A stretch of DNA of 64,000 nt from Ruegeria lacuscaerulensis ITI-1157. Its GTDB lineage: Bacteria; Pseudomonadota; Alphaproteobacteria; Rhodobacterales; Rhodobacteraceae. Position numbers and translations under genes: made by a program. Location of the stretch: contig GG704596.1 of the NCBI GenBank assembly GCA_000161775.1, positions 2,132,178 to 2,196,177 on the forward strand. Reading direction: 5' to 3'. Of this stretch, positions 37,160-45,370 are shown in pieces (the stretch's first letter is position 1; every line of letters begins with the position of its first letter). A model generated the notes under the pieces. It saw only the letters and a list, made by a program, of their open reading frames with translations. It ran no database searches and was not told where the DNA came from.

Positions 37160-37549
37160 ATGAGCGACGAAACCGACTGGTTCGGACCCGAGGCCGCGAC
37201 GTTCGGAGATCGTCTGGCCGGCGCACGCGAAGCCGCCGGCATGACCCAGGCGCAACTGGCGCGGCGTCTGGGCGTCAAGAAGGCCACCGTGGTCGGGTGG
37301 GAAAACGACATGTCCGAGCCGCGGGCCAACAAGCTGTCGATGATGGCGGGCATGCTGAACGTGTCGATCATGTGGCTGCTGACCGGCGAGGGCGAGGGCG
37401 CGGGCGTGCCCGATCTTGTGGAAGGAGATGCCGAGCTGGCTCCGCTGGTTGCGGAGCTGCGTGCGATCCGCGGCGAGATGCGCGCCAGTTCCGAGCGGCT
37501 GGCGCGGGTGGAAAAAGCCTTGCGTTTGAAGCTGGAGAAAGGCGCATGA
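37160..37549 (+). CDS. XRE-type helix-turn-helix regulator
   Basis: 129 residues. HTH_3 domain: FGDRLAGAREAAGMTQAQLARRLGVKKATVVGWENDMSEPRANKLSMMAGMLNVSIMWLLTGEG (about 13-77), then a short coiled C-terminus (LRAIRGEMRASSERLARVEKAL). The ATG at 37160 is preceded by GGAGAG. The stop overlaps the start of sdhE (ATGA), so the two are coupled. Target unknown; the domain order recalls small phage-type repressors, but the locus is housekeeping. Confidence 0.9.
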   Translation: MSDETDWFGPEAATFGDRLAGAREAAGMTQAQLARRLGVKKATVVGWENDMSEPRANKLSMMAGMLNVSIMWLLTGEGEGAGVPDLVEGDAELAPLVAELRAIRGEMRASSERLARVEKALRLKLEKGA

Positions 37550-37803
37550 CCGAAACACGCGAAACCCGGATCAAGCGGATGAAGATGCGGTCGATGCGGC
37601 GCGGCATCAAAGAGATGGACATCATCCTGCAGGCCTATGCCGAGCGCAATCTGGATGCGATGGACGATGCTGGGCTGGACCGATATGACGCGCTGTTGCA
37701 CGAGAACGATCAGGATCTCTATCAGTGGGTCACTGGACAGGTAGCACCCCCCGCGCCGTTTGGTGATTTGATCTCGGACATTGCGCAAACCTTTCAAAAA
37801 TGA
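37546..37803 (+). CDS. sdhE: FAD assembly factor SdhE
   Basis: 85 residues, standard length. The SdhE/DUF339 signature RSMRRGIKEMDIILQAYAE contains the RGxxE flavinylation motif (RGIKE). It attaches FAD to succinate dehydrogenase flavoprotein. It begins inside the stop codon of the HTH gene. Confidence 0.92.
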   Translation: MTETRETRIKRMKMRSMRRGIKEMDIILQAYAERNLDAMDDAGLDRYDALLHENDQDLYQWVTGQVAPPAPFGDLISDIAQTFQK

Positions 37804-37881
37804 GGAAAATCCGGATTTAACGGATTCTTCGGGAATTCGCGCCAAAGTTTCGAGAACAGCGCGAGTGAATCGGAGGATCGG

Positions 37882-38379
37882 ATGAGTTTGGAAATGCAGG
37901 TCTCCGCGCCGGGAACCAAGGCGTTCATGACCAGCTATCTGGAAGCGTTGGCGCTGGTCGAGCGTCTCCACCGGCTGCTGTTGGACGTGATCAAGGACGA
38001 GTTCGAGCGGGTCGGCGTGCTGGAGATCAACGCCGTGCAGGCCCTGCTGTTGTTCAACATCGGCGATCACGAGGTGACGGCAGGCGAATTGAAAAGCCGC
38101 GGCTATTACCAGGGCAGCAATGTCAGCTACAACCTCAAGAAACTGGTCGAGATGGGGTACATGCACCATCAGCGCTGCGAGATTGACAGGCGCTCGGTCC
38201 GGGTGCGGCTGACCGAACGCGGACGCGAGATCCGCGACATCGTAGCCGACCTGTTCGCCCGCCATGCCGAGGGATTGCAGAGCAAGGGCGTTCTGGGCGC
38301 GGACGGGATCGAGGACATTACCAGCGCGCTACGCCGGGTCGAGCGGTACTGGACGGATCAGATCCGCTACATCTACTGA
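37882..38379 (+). CDS. MarR-type winged-helix regulator (LdtR-like)
   Basis: 165 residues. Winged helix at about 45-115 (INAVQALLLFNIGDHEVTAGELKSRGYYQGSNVSYNLKKLVEMGYMHHQ, with wing DRRSVRVRLTERGREI) between dimerisation helices. This resembles alphaproteobacterial LdtR, which responds to stress and controls L,D-transpeptidase genes; none is adjacent here. GGAGGATCGG precedes the ATG. The end overlaps the convergent DUF1194 gene by 7 bases. Confidence 0.87.
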   Translation: MSLEMQVSAPGTKAFMTSYLEALALVERLHRLLLDVIKDEFERVGVLEINAVQALLLFNIGDHEVTAGELKSRGYYQGSNVSYNLKKLVEMGYMHHQRCEIDRRSVRVRLTERGREIRDIVADLFARHAEGLQSKGVLGADGIEDITSALRRVERYWTDQIRYIY

Positions 38380-39104
38380 CCAGTGCGCGGTAGAGAGGTG
38401 GCCTGCGACAGCACCAGCGTGTCGAGTTCGCGGATCAGCTTGCGGGCCATGGCGTCCTCGTAGGCCTCGAACCCCAGCGCCGTTTCAACGAAGGCGCCGG
38501 GGCCAAGGATGATCCAGGCATTGTAGTAGGCTGACAGCTCTCCGATCTGGACATAGCGCGTGTCGCCATTGCCGGAATCGTCGGCGCCGATCACCAGCCC
38601 GTTGATCGTGATGCCCGCGCCACTCAGCGCAGATTTGGCCGTGCGCGGATGGGGGCCCACATTGTGCTTGCCGTCCCCCGATAGATCCAGCGTGCGCTTC
38701 CAGCACTCCGGCTGCCCCGCCAGAAGGCCGGCGCCGAACTGCATCGCGGCGCCTACGGCGGTGCCTTGTGGCGCCGACGAGCGGCGGGTGGCCTTCAGGC
38801 GTTCGGCGATGGTCTGCAGGTCGGAACCGCTGCGCAATGCGGTCCAGTCGATGAGCATGCGCTGGAACTGGGCTTCGCTCCATTCGAAGACGGCCAGGCG
38901 GACCGGATTGGCAGGGTCGGACAGGACCAGAGCCTGAACCTCGGGCCGCAGCAGGGCCGCGGCAAGCCCGTCGAGTTGCAGGCGGTATTCATGGCTGTCA
39001 ACCGAACCGGATACGTCCAGCCCCAGCGCCAGGGCTTGGCGGCATTGGGCCGCAAGCGGGGTCGCAGCAAGGCACATCAGAAGGACCAGTGCGCGGGCGA
39101 TCAT
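38373..39104 (-). CDS. DUF1194 exported von Willebrand factor A-like protein (copy 1)
   Basis: 243 residues with a signal peptide (cleaved near residue 19, ATPLAAQC). A vWA-like domain follows, with the metal-site motif LGLDVSGSVDSHEY (D-x-S-x-S) and TLDLSGDGKHNVGP. DUF1194 proteins are exported, function unknown. It starts in the stop codon of the second copy (ATGA overlap), so the two are translated together. Confidence 0.88.
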   Translation of the reverse strand: MIARALVLLMCLAATPLAAQCRQALALGLDVSGSVDSHEYRLQLDGLAAALLRPEVQALVLSDPANPVRLAVFEWSEAQFQRMLIDWTALRSGSDLQTIAERLKATRRSSAPQGTAVGAAMQFGAGLLAGQPECWKRTLDLSGDGKHNVGPHPRTAKSALSGAGITINGLVIGADDSGNGDTRYVQIGELSAYYNAWIILGPGAFVETALGFEAYEDAMARKLIRELDTLVLSQATSLPRTGQ

Positions 39105-39802
39105 CGCGGAGGCGTCCGTAGCGCGCCGATCTGCAGGCTGGTCAGTTCGCGCTCCAGTTTGCGGCGCATGGCGCGTTCGAAATCCTCGAACCCCTGGGCG
39201 ATTTCCAGAAAGGCACCAGGGCCGTGCAGGACGTTGTTCTCAAAAAACGGTATCAGGAACAGCTCGCCTTCGAAATCCGCGGCGTTGATGACCAGCCCAT
39301 TGACGGTGACGTTCTCATAGGGGAAATGGCGATAGGCGATCTGCGGGCCGTAGCCGTCATTGTTCGATCCGTCCCCCGACAGATCGATGGTCTGGAACAG
39401 GCAGGACGGGGCCTGGCGCATCAGGGTTGCGCCAAAGCCCAACGCATGACCCATCGCGGTGGCGGAGCCCGCATCGGATCGGGTCGATTGGCCTATCCGT
39501 GCGGCGACATCGACCAGATCGTTGCGCGTTTCGATCAGTTTCCACGGAAGGATGACATGCTGGGTGTTGCGGCCGCTCCATTCATAGGCAGCAAGGGCCA
39601 CCGGCATGGGTGACGAGAAAAAGGCCTGTTCGACCTCGGGTGCGACCAGGGCGGCTGCCAGACCCTGGCGTTGCAGCGCGTCCTCGGTTGCATCCACCGA
39701 AACCGAGATGTCGAGTGCAAGCAGCAGAGCCAGGCGGCATTGCTCGGCCTGAACGGGGCCGGCCAAGGCGGCCAACCCCAGGGCTGCCAGCCACCGGATC
39801 AC
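39101..39802 (-). CDS. DUF1194 exported von Willebrand factor A-like protein (copy 2)
   Basis: 233 residues from a GTG at 39802 that overlaps the gloA stop by 4 bases; a TTG at 39832 is the only earlier start. Signal peptide RWLAALGLAALAGPVQA, then LLALDISVSVDATEDAL (D-x-S-x-S kept) and TIDLSGDGSNNDGYGPQIA. It is a clear paralogue of copy 1 in the same domain order but has diverged strongly, so the duplication is old. Confidence 0.87.
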   Translation of the reverse strand: MIRWLAALGLAALAGPVQAEQCRLALLLALDISVSVDATEDALQRQGLAAALVAPEVEQAFFSSPMPVALAAYEWSGRNTQHVILPWKLIETRNDLVDVAARIGQSTRSDAGSATAMGHALGFGATLMRQAPSCLFQTIDLSGDGSNNDGYGPQIAYRHFPYENVTVNGLVINAADFEGELFLIPFFENNVLHGPGAFLEIAQGFEDFERAMRRKLERELTSLQIGALRTPPR

Positions 39803-40227
39803 CAGTGGCCGGTGTTTTCCATGCTGACCCAAGGCTCGGCCGGGGGCAGCGGGTCACCGTTCTGCAGCAGTTCGATCGAGATGTTGTCGGGCGAGCGCAC
39901 AAAAGCCATGCGCCCGTCGCGTGGCGGGCGGTTGATGACGACGCCGTTGTCGGCGAGGTGCTGGCAGGTTTCGTAGATGTTGTCGACGCCATAGGCGATG
40001 TGCCCGAAATGGCGGCTGTCGCTGGGCAGCCCATCATCGCCATCCCAGTTGTAGGTCAGTTCGATCGGCGCGTCTTCCTGCCCAGGAGGCGCCATGAAGA
40101 TCAGCGAAAAACGCCCTTCCTCATTGTCGTACCGGCGGGTTTCCTGCAGCCCCAGCAGCTTGTAGAAGGCCATGGATTTTTCCAGATCCTTCACCCGAAC
40201 CATGGTGTGGAGGTATTTCAGCCCCAT
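39799..40227 (-). CDS. gloA: Lactoylglutathione lyase (glyoxalase I)
   Basis: 142 residues. Two VOC beta-alpha-beta units: LHTMVRVKDLEKSMAFYKLLGLQETRR, with metal His6, and ELTYNWDG..GHIAYGVDNIYETCQHLADNGVVINRPPRDGRMAFVRSPDNISIELLQ, with metal Glu/His. It converts the methylglyoxal-glutathione hemithioacetal. AAAGGAAA precedes the ATG at 40227. First gene of an operon with two DUF1194 genes. Confidence 0.93.
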   Translation of the reverse strand: MGLKYLHTMVRVKDLEKSMAFYKLLGLQETRRYDNEEGRFSLIFMAPPGQEDAPIELTYNWDGDDGLPSDSRHFGHIAYGVDNIYETCQHLADNGVVINRPPRDGRMAFVRSPDNISIELLQNGDPLPPAEPWVSMENTGHW

Positions 40228-40404
40228 CGTGTTTTCCTTTTTCTTGCAGATCTGCGTCAGCACCTTAGCGCGCTGTCGGTGGGTGTCGAGGGGCAGGTGC
40301 CATCGCCGCAAGGAAATAGATAACGCGCCGCACATATCGCGGTTCCGATGCGTGGGTTGCCGATATATAGTGGTGGGCGACTCATTGCTGGAGAGGGATA
40401 TTTC

Positions 40405-41316
40405 ATGCCGCTGTCTGCCGAACAACTGGCCGAGATCGAAGAGCAACGCGCCCAGACGCAGCCGACCCGCCGAGTCGTTGCCCCCGGCATGGAAGAGCAT
40501 CTGTACACCGCGCACCCGGTTTTGGATCATGGCTTCGTCCGGGTCATCGACTATATGGGCGATGATGCCGCGATCTGCCAGGCGGCGCGGGTTTCGTACG
40601 GCAAGGGCACCAAATCGGTGCAGAATGACGAGGGGTTGATCCGCTATCTGATGCGGCACTGGCATTCGACCCCGTTCGAGATGTGCGAGGTCAAGTTGCA
40701 TGTCAAACTGCCCGTCTTCGTGGCGCGGCAGTGGATTCGGCACCGTACGGCCAACGTGAACGAGTATTCCGCCCGCTATTCGATTCTGGATCGGGAATTC
40801 TATATTCCCGCGCCGGATCAGCTGGCGGCGCAGTCTGCGGTCAACAATCAGGGCCGGGGCGAGCCGCTTCAGGGCGAAGAGGCTGCCCGCGTGCTGGAGA
40901 TCCTCAAGGCCGACAGCGCCCGCTGCTATGACAATTACGAGGCGATGATCAGCCAGGACGGTCAGCAGGGCCTGGCGCGAGAACTGGCGCGGATGAACCT
41001 GCCGGCCAACATCTACACCCAGTGGTATTGGAAGGTTGATCTTCACAACCTGTTCCACTTTCTGCGGTTGCGGGCCGATCCGCATGCGCAATACGAAATC
41101 CGTGTCTATGCCGAAACCATGTGCAAGATCGTGGCTGACTGGGTGCCGTTCGCCTACAAGGCGTTCGAGGACTACCGCCTGGGCGCGGTCAACCTTTCGG
41201 CGCAGATGGTCGAGGCGCTGCGGCGGATGCTGAAGGGTGAGACGGTGACGCAGGAGAACTCGGGCATGACCGCGCGCGAGTGGCGCGAATTCGAGGCGGT
41301 GATCCGCGAGACATGA
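40405..41316 (+). CDS. thyX: FAD-dependent thymidylate synthase ThyX
   Basis: 303 residues. The ThyX motif [15 protein letters not shown] is complete; [21 protein letters not shown] is the other conserved block. It makes dTMP from dUMP with methylene-THF and FAD/NADPH. GGAGAGGGA stands 7 bases before the ATG at 40405; an upstream start at 40348 would lie in the promoter. Confidence 0.95.
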   Translation: MPLSAEQLAEIEEQRAQTQPTRRVVAPGMEEHLYTAHPVLDHGFVRVIDYMGDDAAICQAARVSYGKGTKSVQNDEGLIRYLMRHWHSTPFEMCEVKLHVKLPVFVARQWIRHRTANVNEYSARYSILDREFYIPAPDQLAAQSAVNNQGRGEPLQGEEAARVLEILKADSARCYDNYEAMISQDGQQGLARELARMNLPANIYTQWYWKVDLHNLFHFLRLRADPHAQYEIRVYAETMCKIVADWVPFAYKAFEDYRLGAVNLSAQMVEALRRMLKGETVTQENSGMTAREWREFEAVIRET

Positions 41317-41414
41317 TCGCCGTGTGCGGCCGTGCAAGCTTGGGCCGCGCCCGAAGGCTTGGGGCCGCGATCCGGTCGTCCACCGTAGCGACCTTGGTTA
41401 TCGCGAGAGGGGCG

Positions 41415-41444
41415 GGTCAACGGCCCGCAAACTGGCCGTTGACC
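41415..41444. terminator. Perfect 11-base hairpin between thyX and the cold shock gene
   Basis: GGTCAACGGCC (41415-41425) and GGCCGTTGACC (41434-41444) with an 8-base loop. It lies between convergent genes (100 bases after thyX, 35 after csp) and has no long T-run. Confidence 0.6.
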
Positions 41445-41478
41445 TTGTTGCGCGGCACCGCCCGGACGGGCGGTCCGA

Positions 41479-41685
41479 TTACATGGGCTTCAAATCCGCC
41501 GCCATCTGGCGGCCGTCGCGTCCGTCTTCCAGCTCGTACGAGACTTTCTGATTGTCGGCGAGACCGGTCAGGCCGGATCGTTCTACGGCCGAGATATGAA
41601 CAAACACATCCTTGCCACCTTCATCGGGGGCAATGAAACCATAGCCTTTGGTCGTATTGAACCACTTCACGGTGCCAGTTGGCAT
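41479..41685 (-). CDS. Cold shock domain protein (CspA family)
   Basis: 68 residues. Both RNA-binding motifs are present: KGYGFIAPDEGG (RNP1 type) and DVFVHISAVERSGL (RNP2 type). One OB-fold RNA chaperone. The 214 bases upstream to the next gene include room for the long leader typical of csp genes, but no cold-box could be identified. Confidence 0.93.
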   Translation of the reverse strand: MPTGTVKWFNTTKGYGFIAPDEGGKDVFVHISAVERSGLTGLADNQKVSYELEDGRDGRQMAADLKPM

Positions 41686-41899
41686 TGTTCCGTGTCTCCT
41701 TCTCTTTGCGCGTTACCCTGCGAAATGGCGGGGCATAGTCAGAGCGACCACCAATAAACGCAGTTCCGAGCGAACGAGACGGCGCAAATTATGTGTTTCG
41801 CCTTTTTCAACATTGCACGGTGCACTAAAAAATCAAGCAATACTGGACCATGCGGATTTTTTTGCCAGATATTGCCGCTTAAACCGGAGAGGACCGACC

Positions 41900-42217
41900 A
41901 TGCGCCTTTATGGGCTGAAGACCTGTGATACCTGCCGCAAGGCGTTGAAATCCCTTCCAGATGCCGAGTTCGTGGATGTCCGCGCGCAAGGTGTGCCGAC
42001 TGAAGTGCTGGCGCAAGCCCTCGAACGCTTCGGCGATGCCCTGCTCAATACGCGCTCGACGACATGGCGGGGATTGGACGCGGCCGAGCGCGCGCGACCG
42101 GTTCTGGATCTGATGGCCGATCACCCCACGCTGATGAAACGACCGCTGATCGATACCGGGACCGAAATGTATCTGGGTTGGACCCCGCGGACCCGCTCTG
42201 CCCTTGGCATCACCTGA
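41900..42217 (+). CDS. ArsC/Spx family thioredoxin-fold protein
   Basis: 105 residues: MRLYGLKTCDTCRKALKSLP with a CxxC (Cys9, Cys12), LNTRSTTWRGLD in the middle and LMKRPLIDTGTEMYLGWTP at the end, where ArsC/Spx proteins have the conserved RPxx. Arsenate reductase itself has a single CX5R, so YffB/Spx-like is more likely. GGAGAGGA precedes the ATG at 41900. Confidence 0.88.
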   Translation: MRLYGLKTCDTCRKALKSLPDAEFVDVRAQGVPTEVLAQALERFGDALLNTRSTTWRGLDAAERARPVLDLMADHPTLMKRPLIDTGTEMYLGWTPRTRSALGIT

Positions 42218-42259
42218 GTGGGTGACTATCTGTCACCGCGCAACAGCAAGGACAAACAT

Positions 42260-42628
42260 ATGCGAAATGCTGCCATGATCCTGGGGGTCATCGCCGGGCT
42301 GATCGGAATGATCGTCGGTTTTTTCGGGTACGGGTTCGTCGAACTGATTGACCGCTATGGCGAGATCGAAGGTCTGGCCGAGCAGGTCGAGAACCCGGAA
42401 CTGATCAAGGCGGCCTCGATCCTGGCGCCGATGCTGGCCATTGCGGGCGGGGCGATGGCGCATGCCCGTGCGCTGGTGGCCGGAGTGCTTCTGCTGATTT
42501 CCGCTGCGGGGATGTACTATGCCTTTGGCTTCGGCGTGTTCACCATGTTCCCGATTGCCTTCGCCGGCGTCGCGGGGCTGCTTGGGATCGCCGCGGGAAA
42601 GCCGGACGAACCCAAGGCGCATTTCTAG
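42260..42628 (+). CDS. Hypothetical membrane protein
   Basis: 122 residues, four hydrophobic helices: AAMILGVIAGLIGMIVGFFGYGF (4-26), AASILAPMLAIAGGAMA (51-67), ARALVAGVLLLISAAGMYYAF (69-89) and FTMFPIAFAGVAGLLGIAAG (93-112), with a charged loop at 27-50. The double-glycine-rich pattern resembles DUF4064-type proteins, but I do not claim membership. It is convergent with the doxX gene (1-base gap). Confidence 0.7.
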   Translation: MRNAAMILGVIAGLIGMIVGFFGYGFVELIDRYGEIEGLAEQVENPELIKAASILAPMLAIAGGAMAHARALVAGVLLLISAAGMYYAFGFGVFTMFPIAFAGVAGLLGIAAGKPDEPKAHF

Positions 42629-42629
42629 G

Positions 42630-43157
42630 TCATTTCAGGCGCAGAACCCGGTCGAGCGAGAGCGGGCCCGCGCCGTTGATCACAATCACCACGAACAGGA
42701 AGGTCCACATAACACGCTGATCCATCAGGGTGATGGTGTTGTCGAACAGATTGCCCAGCTTGACCCCGTGCCCGGTGACATCGGTGATGGTCTGGACCCA
42801 GACGAACCCGATCATGCCCAGGGCGGCAAGGCGGGTGAACAGTCCCACCAGCAGCAACGCAGGCAGGATGAATTCGGCCCAGGTTCCGGCGACGGCAACG
42901 GGCCAGGTAAAAAACCCAAGCTGCGAACTGTCATAGCCGACGGCCTCCATCGCCTTGGGAAATATCTGCACATAGGCCCCGTCCGACGGAAACAGAAACC
43001 CGAAAAAGCCGCTACCCAACTTGGTCATGGCCGAGTTCCAGTAATAGACCAGAAGAACCGCAATGAAAGTCAGCCGCGCCACGGTCGGCGTCAGCCAGTT
43101 CGAGGCATGGTCCAGCTTTCCGAATGCGGAATTGTGCATTGAGATCAGGGCAGTCAT
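42630..43157 (-). CDS. DoxX family membrane protein of the bufferin operon
   Basis: 175 residues, four to five membrane helices with the DoxX pattern: LTFIAVLLVYYWNSAMTKL, LGFFTWPVAVAGTWAEFILPALLLVGLFTRLAALGMIGFVWVQ. It ends with MDQRVMWTFLFVVIVINGAGPLSLDRVL. DoxX-like proteins close bufferin operons (BufD) and may handle electron transfer or thiol chemistry; this role is inferred. The ATG at 43157 overlaps the bufC stop by 4 bases. Confidence 0.87.
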   Translation of the reverse strand: MTALISMHNSAFGKLDHASNWLTPTVARLTFIAVLLVYYWNSAMTKLGSGFFGFLFPSDGAYVQIFPKAMEAVGYDSSQLGFFTWPVAVAGTWAEFILPALLLVGLFTRLAALGMIGFVWVQTITDVTGHGVKLGNLFDNTITLMDQRVMWTFLFVVIVINGAGPLSLDRVLRLK

Positions 43158-43918
43158 GTTTCCGGCCTTTCGATGGTGACAGAAGTGATCGCACTGCCCT
43201 GCAGCAGCAGTGCCAGGGTGGCGCCCAGGTCGAACGCGGGCGTCCGGGCGGTGGTTGCCTCGAAGGCCTGACCGATGGTTTGGCCGGCCTGCATGGCGGT
43301 GATCCAGTCGAACCCGCCGGGTGGCAGCAGTTGCGGAGCAGGGTCGAATTCGGGGCGCGTGTTCAGCACGTCCTGCGCGCCGGGCTCGGGCTTGGGCGCG
43401 CCGTCTTCGGTATTGAACCGCCAGATGGCGTGGATGGGCCAGTCGGACCGGATCAGCTGCATGGTTGGGGCAAAGCCCAGCCGCGCCTGCATCAGGTCTT
43501 CGGGCGGCAGGGCAGCCAGCGCGTCGGGCGCGATCGGTTGGCTGTCGGCGGCGTGGTAGGCCCGGCGCAATGCCAACTCCAGCCGTGCCACGTCGGGCAG
43601 ATAGCCAAGATGCGCCAGCTGTTCGGTGCCGGCGAGGAACTCGGGGAAATTCTCGCCATAAAACATCATCAGCGGAGAGGCCGGCGGGTGCCGGCGCAGG
43701 TAGATTCCGGCCAGACCGTCCATGTTCTGGGGACCCAGCAGTTTGGTTATGACCGGAAAGGCCTGATGCATGGCTTCGGTCAGCGACACGGCCACGTTGT
43801 TGCGATAGACGCTGAAGCGGCGTCCGGCGGGGCGGGCCTGGTCGTCCAGTAACCCCTCGGGCACGGGGGCCGCCGGGTCCAGCAGGGCTGCCAGGAATTC
43901 TGATTGCGAAACGCTCAT
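43154..43918 (-). CDS. bufC: DUF2063 DNA-binding-like domain protein, bufferin partner BufC
   Basis: 254 residues. N-terminal DUF2063 domain: SQSEFLAALLDPAAPVPEGLLDD, FSVYRNNVAVSLTEAMHQAFPVITKLLG, then RRHPPASPLMMFYGENFPEFLA. Such proteins bind the precursor and deliver it to the MNIO partner despite the family's DNA-binding name. Overlaps bufB and doxX by 4 bases on either side. Confidence 0.88.
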   Translation of the reverse strand: MSVSQSEFLAALLDPAAPVPEGLLDDQARPAGRRFSVYRNNVAVSLTEAMHQAFPVITKLLGPQNMDGLAGIYLRRHPPASPLMMFYGENFPEFLAGTEQLAHLGYLPDVARLELALRRAYHAADSQPIAPDALAALPPEDLMQARLGFAPTMQLIRSDWPIHAIWRFNTEDGAPKPEPGAQDVLNTRPEFDPAPQLLPPGGFDWITAMQAGQTIGQAFEATTARTPAFDLGATLALLLQGSAITSVTIERPET

Positions 43919-44772
43919 GCCGGGATCCGGTCCAGCGCGGATTGCGCGCGTTTTGCCTCGGCGCGCAGGGTGGGCCAGTCGGGCACGTCATTGTCCCATT
44001 CGATCAGCACGGGTTTGGGGCCCGACTGGTCGAGCACATAATCCAGCAACGCCCAGACCGGATCGACGACGGCGCGGCCGTGGCTGTCGATCAGCAGGGG
44101 TTGGCCGTGATCGTCCTGGTCCTCGTCATGGCCGCCAAGGTGGATCTCGCCAACCTGGTCCAGAGGGTAGGCGTCGATATAGGCCTGCGGGCTGTAATTC
44201 AGATTGGTGGCCGAGACGAAGACATTGTTGACGTCCAGCAGCAGGCCACATCCGGTCCGGCGCGCGACCTCGCGCAAGAAGTCGGGCTCAGACCACGTGC
44301 TTTCGGCAAAAGCGAGATAGCTGGAAGGGTTTTCCAGCAGCATCTGCCGGCCCACCGTCTCCTGCACCTGGTCGATATGATCGCAGATGCGGGCCAGTGT
44401 GGCGTCGGTATAGGGCAGGGGCAGCAGATCGTTCAGGAACTGGCTGTCATGGGTGGACCAGGCCAGATGCTCCGAAAAGCTGGCCGGGTTCAGCCAGCCC
44501 ACAAGATGCTTCAGACGGGCGAGGTGGTCGGCGTCCAGCGGGCCTTCGCCACCGATGGACAGGCCTACGCCGTGCACCGAGATGGGGAACCGTTCGGACA
44601 GGTGGCGCAGCTGCGCCAGCGGTCGGCCGCCGTCGCCCATGTAGTTTTCGGCATGGATTTCCAGCCAACCGACGGGGCCGGGCTGGTCAAGGATCTCGGC
44701 ATAGTGCTGAGGCTTGTAACCGACCCCGGGCGCGGCGGGCAGCCGTTGCATTCTGCGGGCGTCATCCAACAT
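43915..44772 (-). CDS. bufB: MNIO (DUF692) multinuclear iron enzyme BufB
   Basis: 285 residues, TIM-barrel DUF692 family. Visible metal-ligand segments: LEIHAENYMGDGG, ISVHGVGLSIGGEGPLD, FSEHLAW, LLENPSSYLAF, LLLDVNNVFVSA, GEIHLGGHDED and IEWDNDVPDW. These match the His/Glu/Asp set of MNIO enzymes, which oxidise cysteines of RiPP precursors (for bufferins to thiooxazole-type heterocycles, from published work as I recall). AAGGA precedes the start. Confidence 0.92.
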   Translation of the reverse strand: MLDDARRMQRLPAAPGVGYKPQHYAEILDQPGPVGWLEIHAENYMGDGGRPLAQLRHLSERFPISVHGVGLSIGGEGPLDADHLARLKHLVGWLNPASFSEHLAWSTHDSQFLNDLLPLPYTDATLARICDHIDQVQETVGRQMLLENPSSYLAFAESTWSEPDFLREVARRTGCGLLLDVNNVFVSATNLNYSPQAYIDAYPLDQVGEIHLGGHDEDQDDHGQPLLIDSHGRAVVDPVWALLDYVLDQSGPKPVLIEWDNDVPDWPTLRAEAKRAQSALDRIPA

Positions 44773-44798
44773 CGCGTGATCCTTCTCAGCAAGAAACA

Positions 44799-44825
44799 GG
44801 GCGGGCTGTTTGTTTTAGCCCGCCC
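44799..44825 (-). promoter_or_regulatory. Intercistronic hairpin between bufA and bufB
   Basis: GGGCGGGCT (44799-44807) and AGCCCGCCC (44817-44825) form a perfect 9-base stem with a 9-base loop. On the transcript it follows the bufA stop and is followed by TGTTTCTT. It probably stops part of transcription, or protects the bufA message, so that precursor exceeds enzyme. Confidence 0.65.
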
Positions 44826-44845
44826 CTGACATTCCTTCCCGTGCC

Positions 44846-45148
44846 TTATGCCGGCAGATCGCGTTCCAGCGGCTCGAGCGAGCCTTTGCGGGGCGTTCCG
44901 TCCGCGGATTTGGGCAGCTCGATGTCGGCGCAGGTGCCCGCATCGACCAACGTCCAGGCGTTGCCTTGGTAGTCCACGGTCGAGGTGCCGGCACATGTGG
45001 TGCCCGGTCCGGCGGCGCAGTCGTTCTGGCCTGCCAGCGATACGCCATAGCATTTTTCCTTGGCCTGAGCGGCGGCGGTGGTTGCAGAGCCCGCAACAGC
45101 TGCGGCAACGGCGCTTGCGATTACGAGGGTTTTGGCGGTGTTCGACAT
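44846..45148 (-). CDS. bufA: Bufferin-type RiPP precursor (DUF2282, BufA1)
   Basis: 100 residues. N-terminal signal peptide (about 1-28, [23 protein letters not shown]), then the core [24 protein letters not shown] with cysteines 33, 44 and 52 and a fourth at 73 in DAGTC. This four-cysteine pattern is that of DUF2282 bufferins, periplasmic copper-binding peptides whose cysteines are modified. Unusual is a charged C-terminal tail of about 25 residues after the last cysteine. The start at 45148 gives a proper signal peptide; 45214 does not. Confidence 0.9.
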   Translation of the reverse strand: MSNTAKTLVIASAVAAAVAGSATTAAAQAKEKCYGVSLAGQNDCAAGPGTTCAGTSTVDYQGNAWTLVDAGTCADIELPKSADGTPRKGSLEPLERDLPA

Positions 45149-45320
45149 CTCAGGTAATCCTTTTCGTGATTGCGTATGTCTGCTTGTGACAGTGACAAAG
45201 GTAACGGCTGACACTGCTCTGTTGAATTCACGAGCCCGTGTCTCACGGCTGTGTCAGGGAGCGTTAATGCCCCTTGCAAGGTAACACACTGTAATAAATT
45301 GGGAAATCCAGAATTGTTTC

Positions 45321-45348
45321 AATCCGGCCCCGTGTTGGGGGCCGGATT
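45321..45348 (-). terminator. Hairpin after thrS
   Basis: AATCCGGCCCC (45321-45331) pairs with GGGGCCGGATT (45338-45348), 23 bases after the thrS stop on the minus strand; only a weak AT tract follows. Confidence 0.6.
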
Positions 45349-45370
45349 GGCGGCAAGACTGTGCCGATTG

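Noticed and set aside
42630..43991. 453-codon frame read as one bufC-DoxX fusion
   Set aside because: The upstream part is out of frame with bufC; the DoxX start at 43157 overlaps the bufC stop.
45149..45300. ECF sigma promoter of the bufferin operon
   Set aside because: A GTTACC-like element is present, but no matching -10 at the right distance could be fixed.
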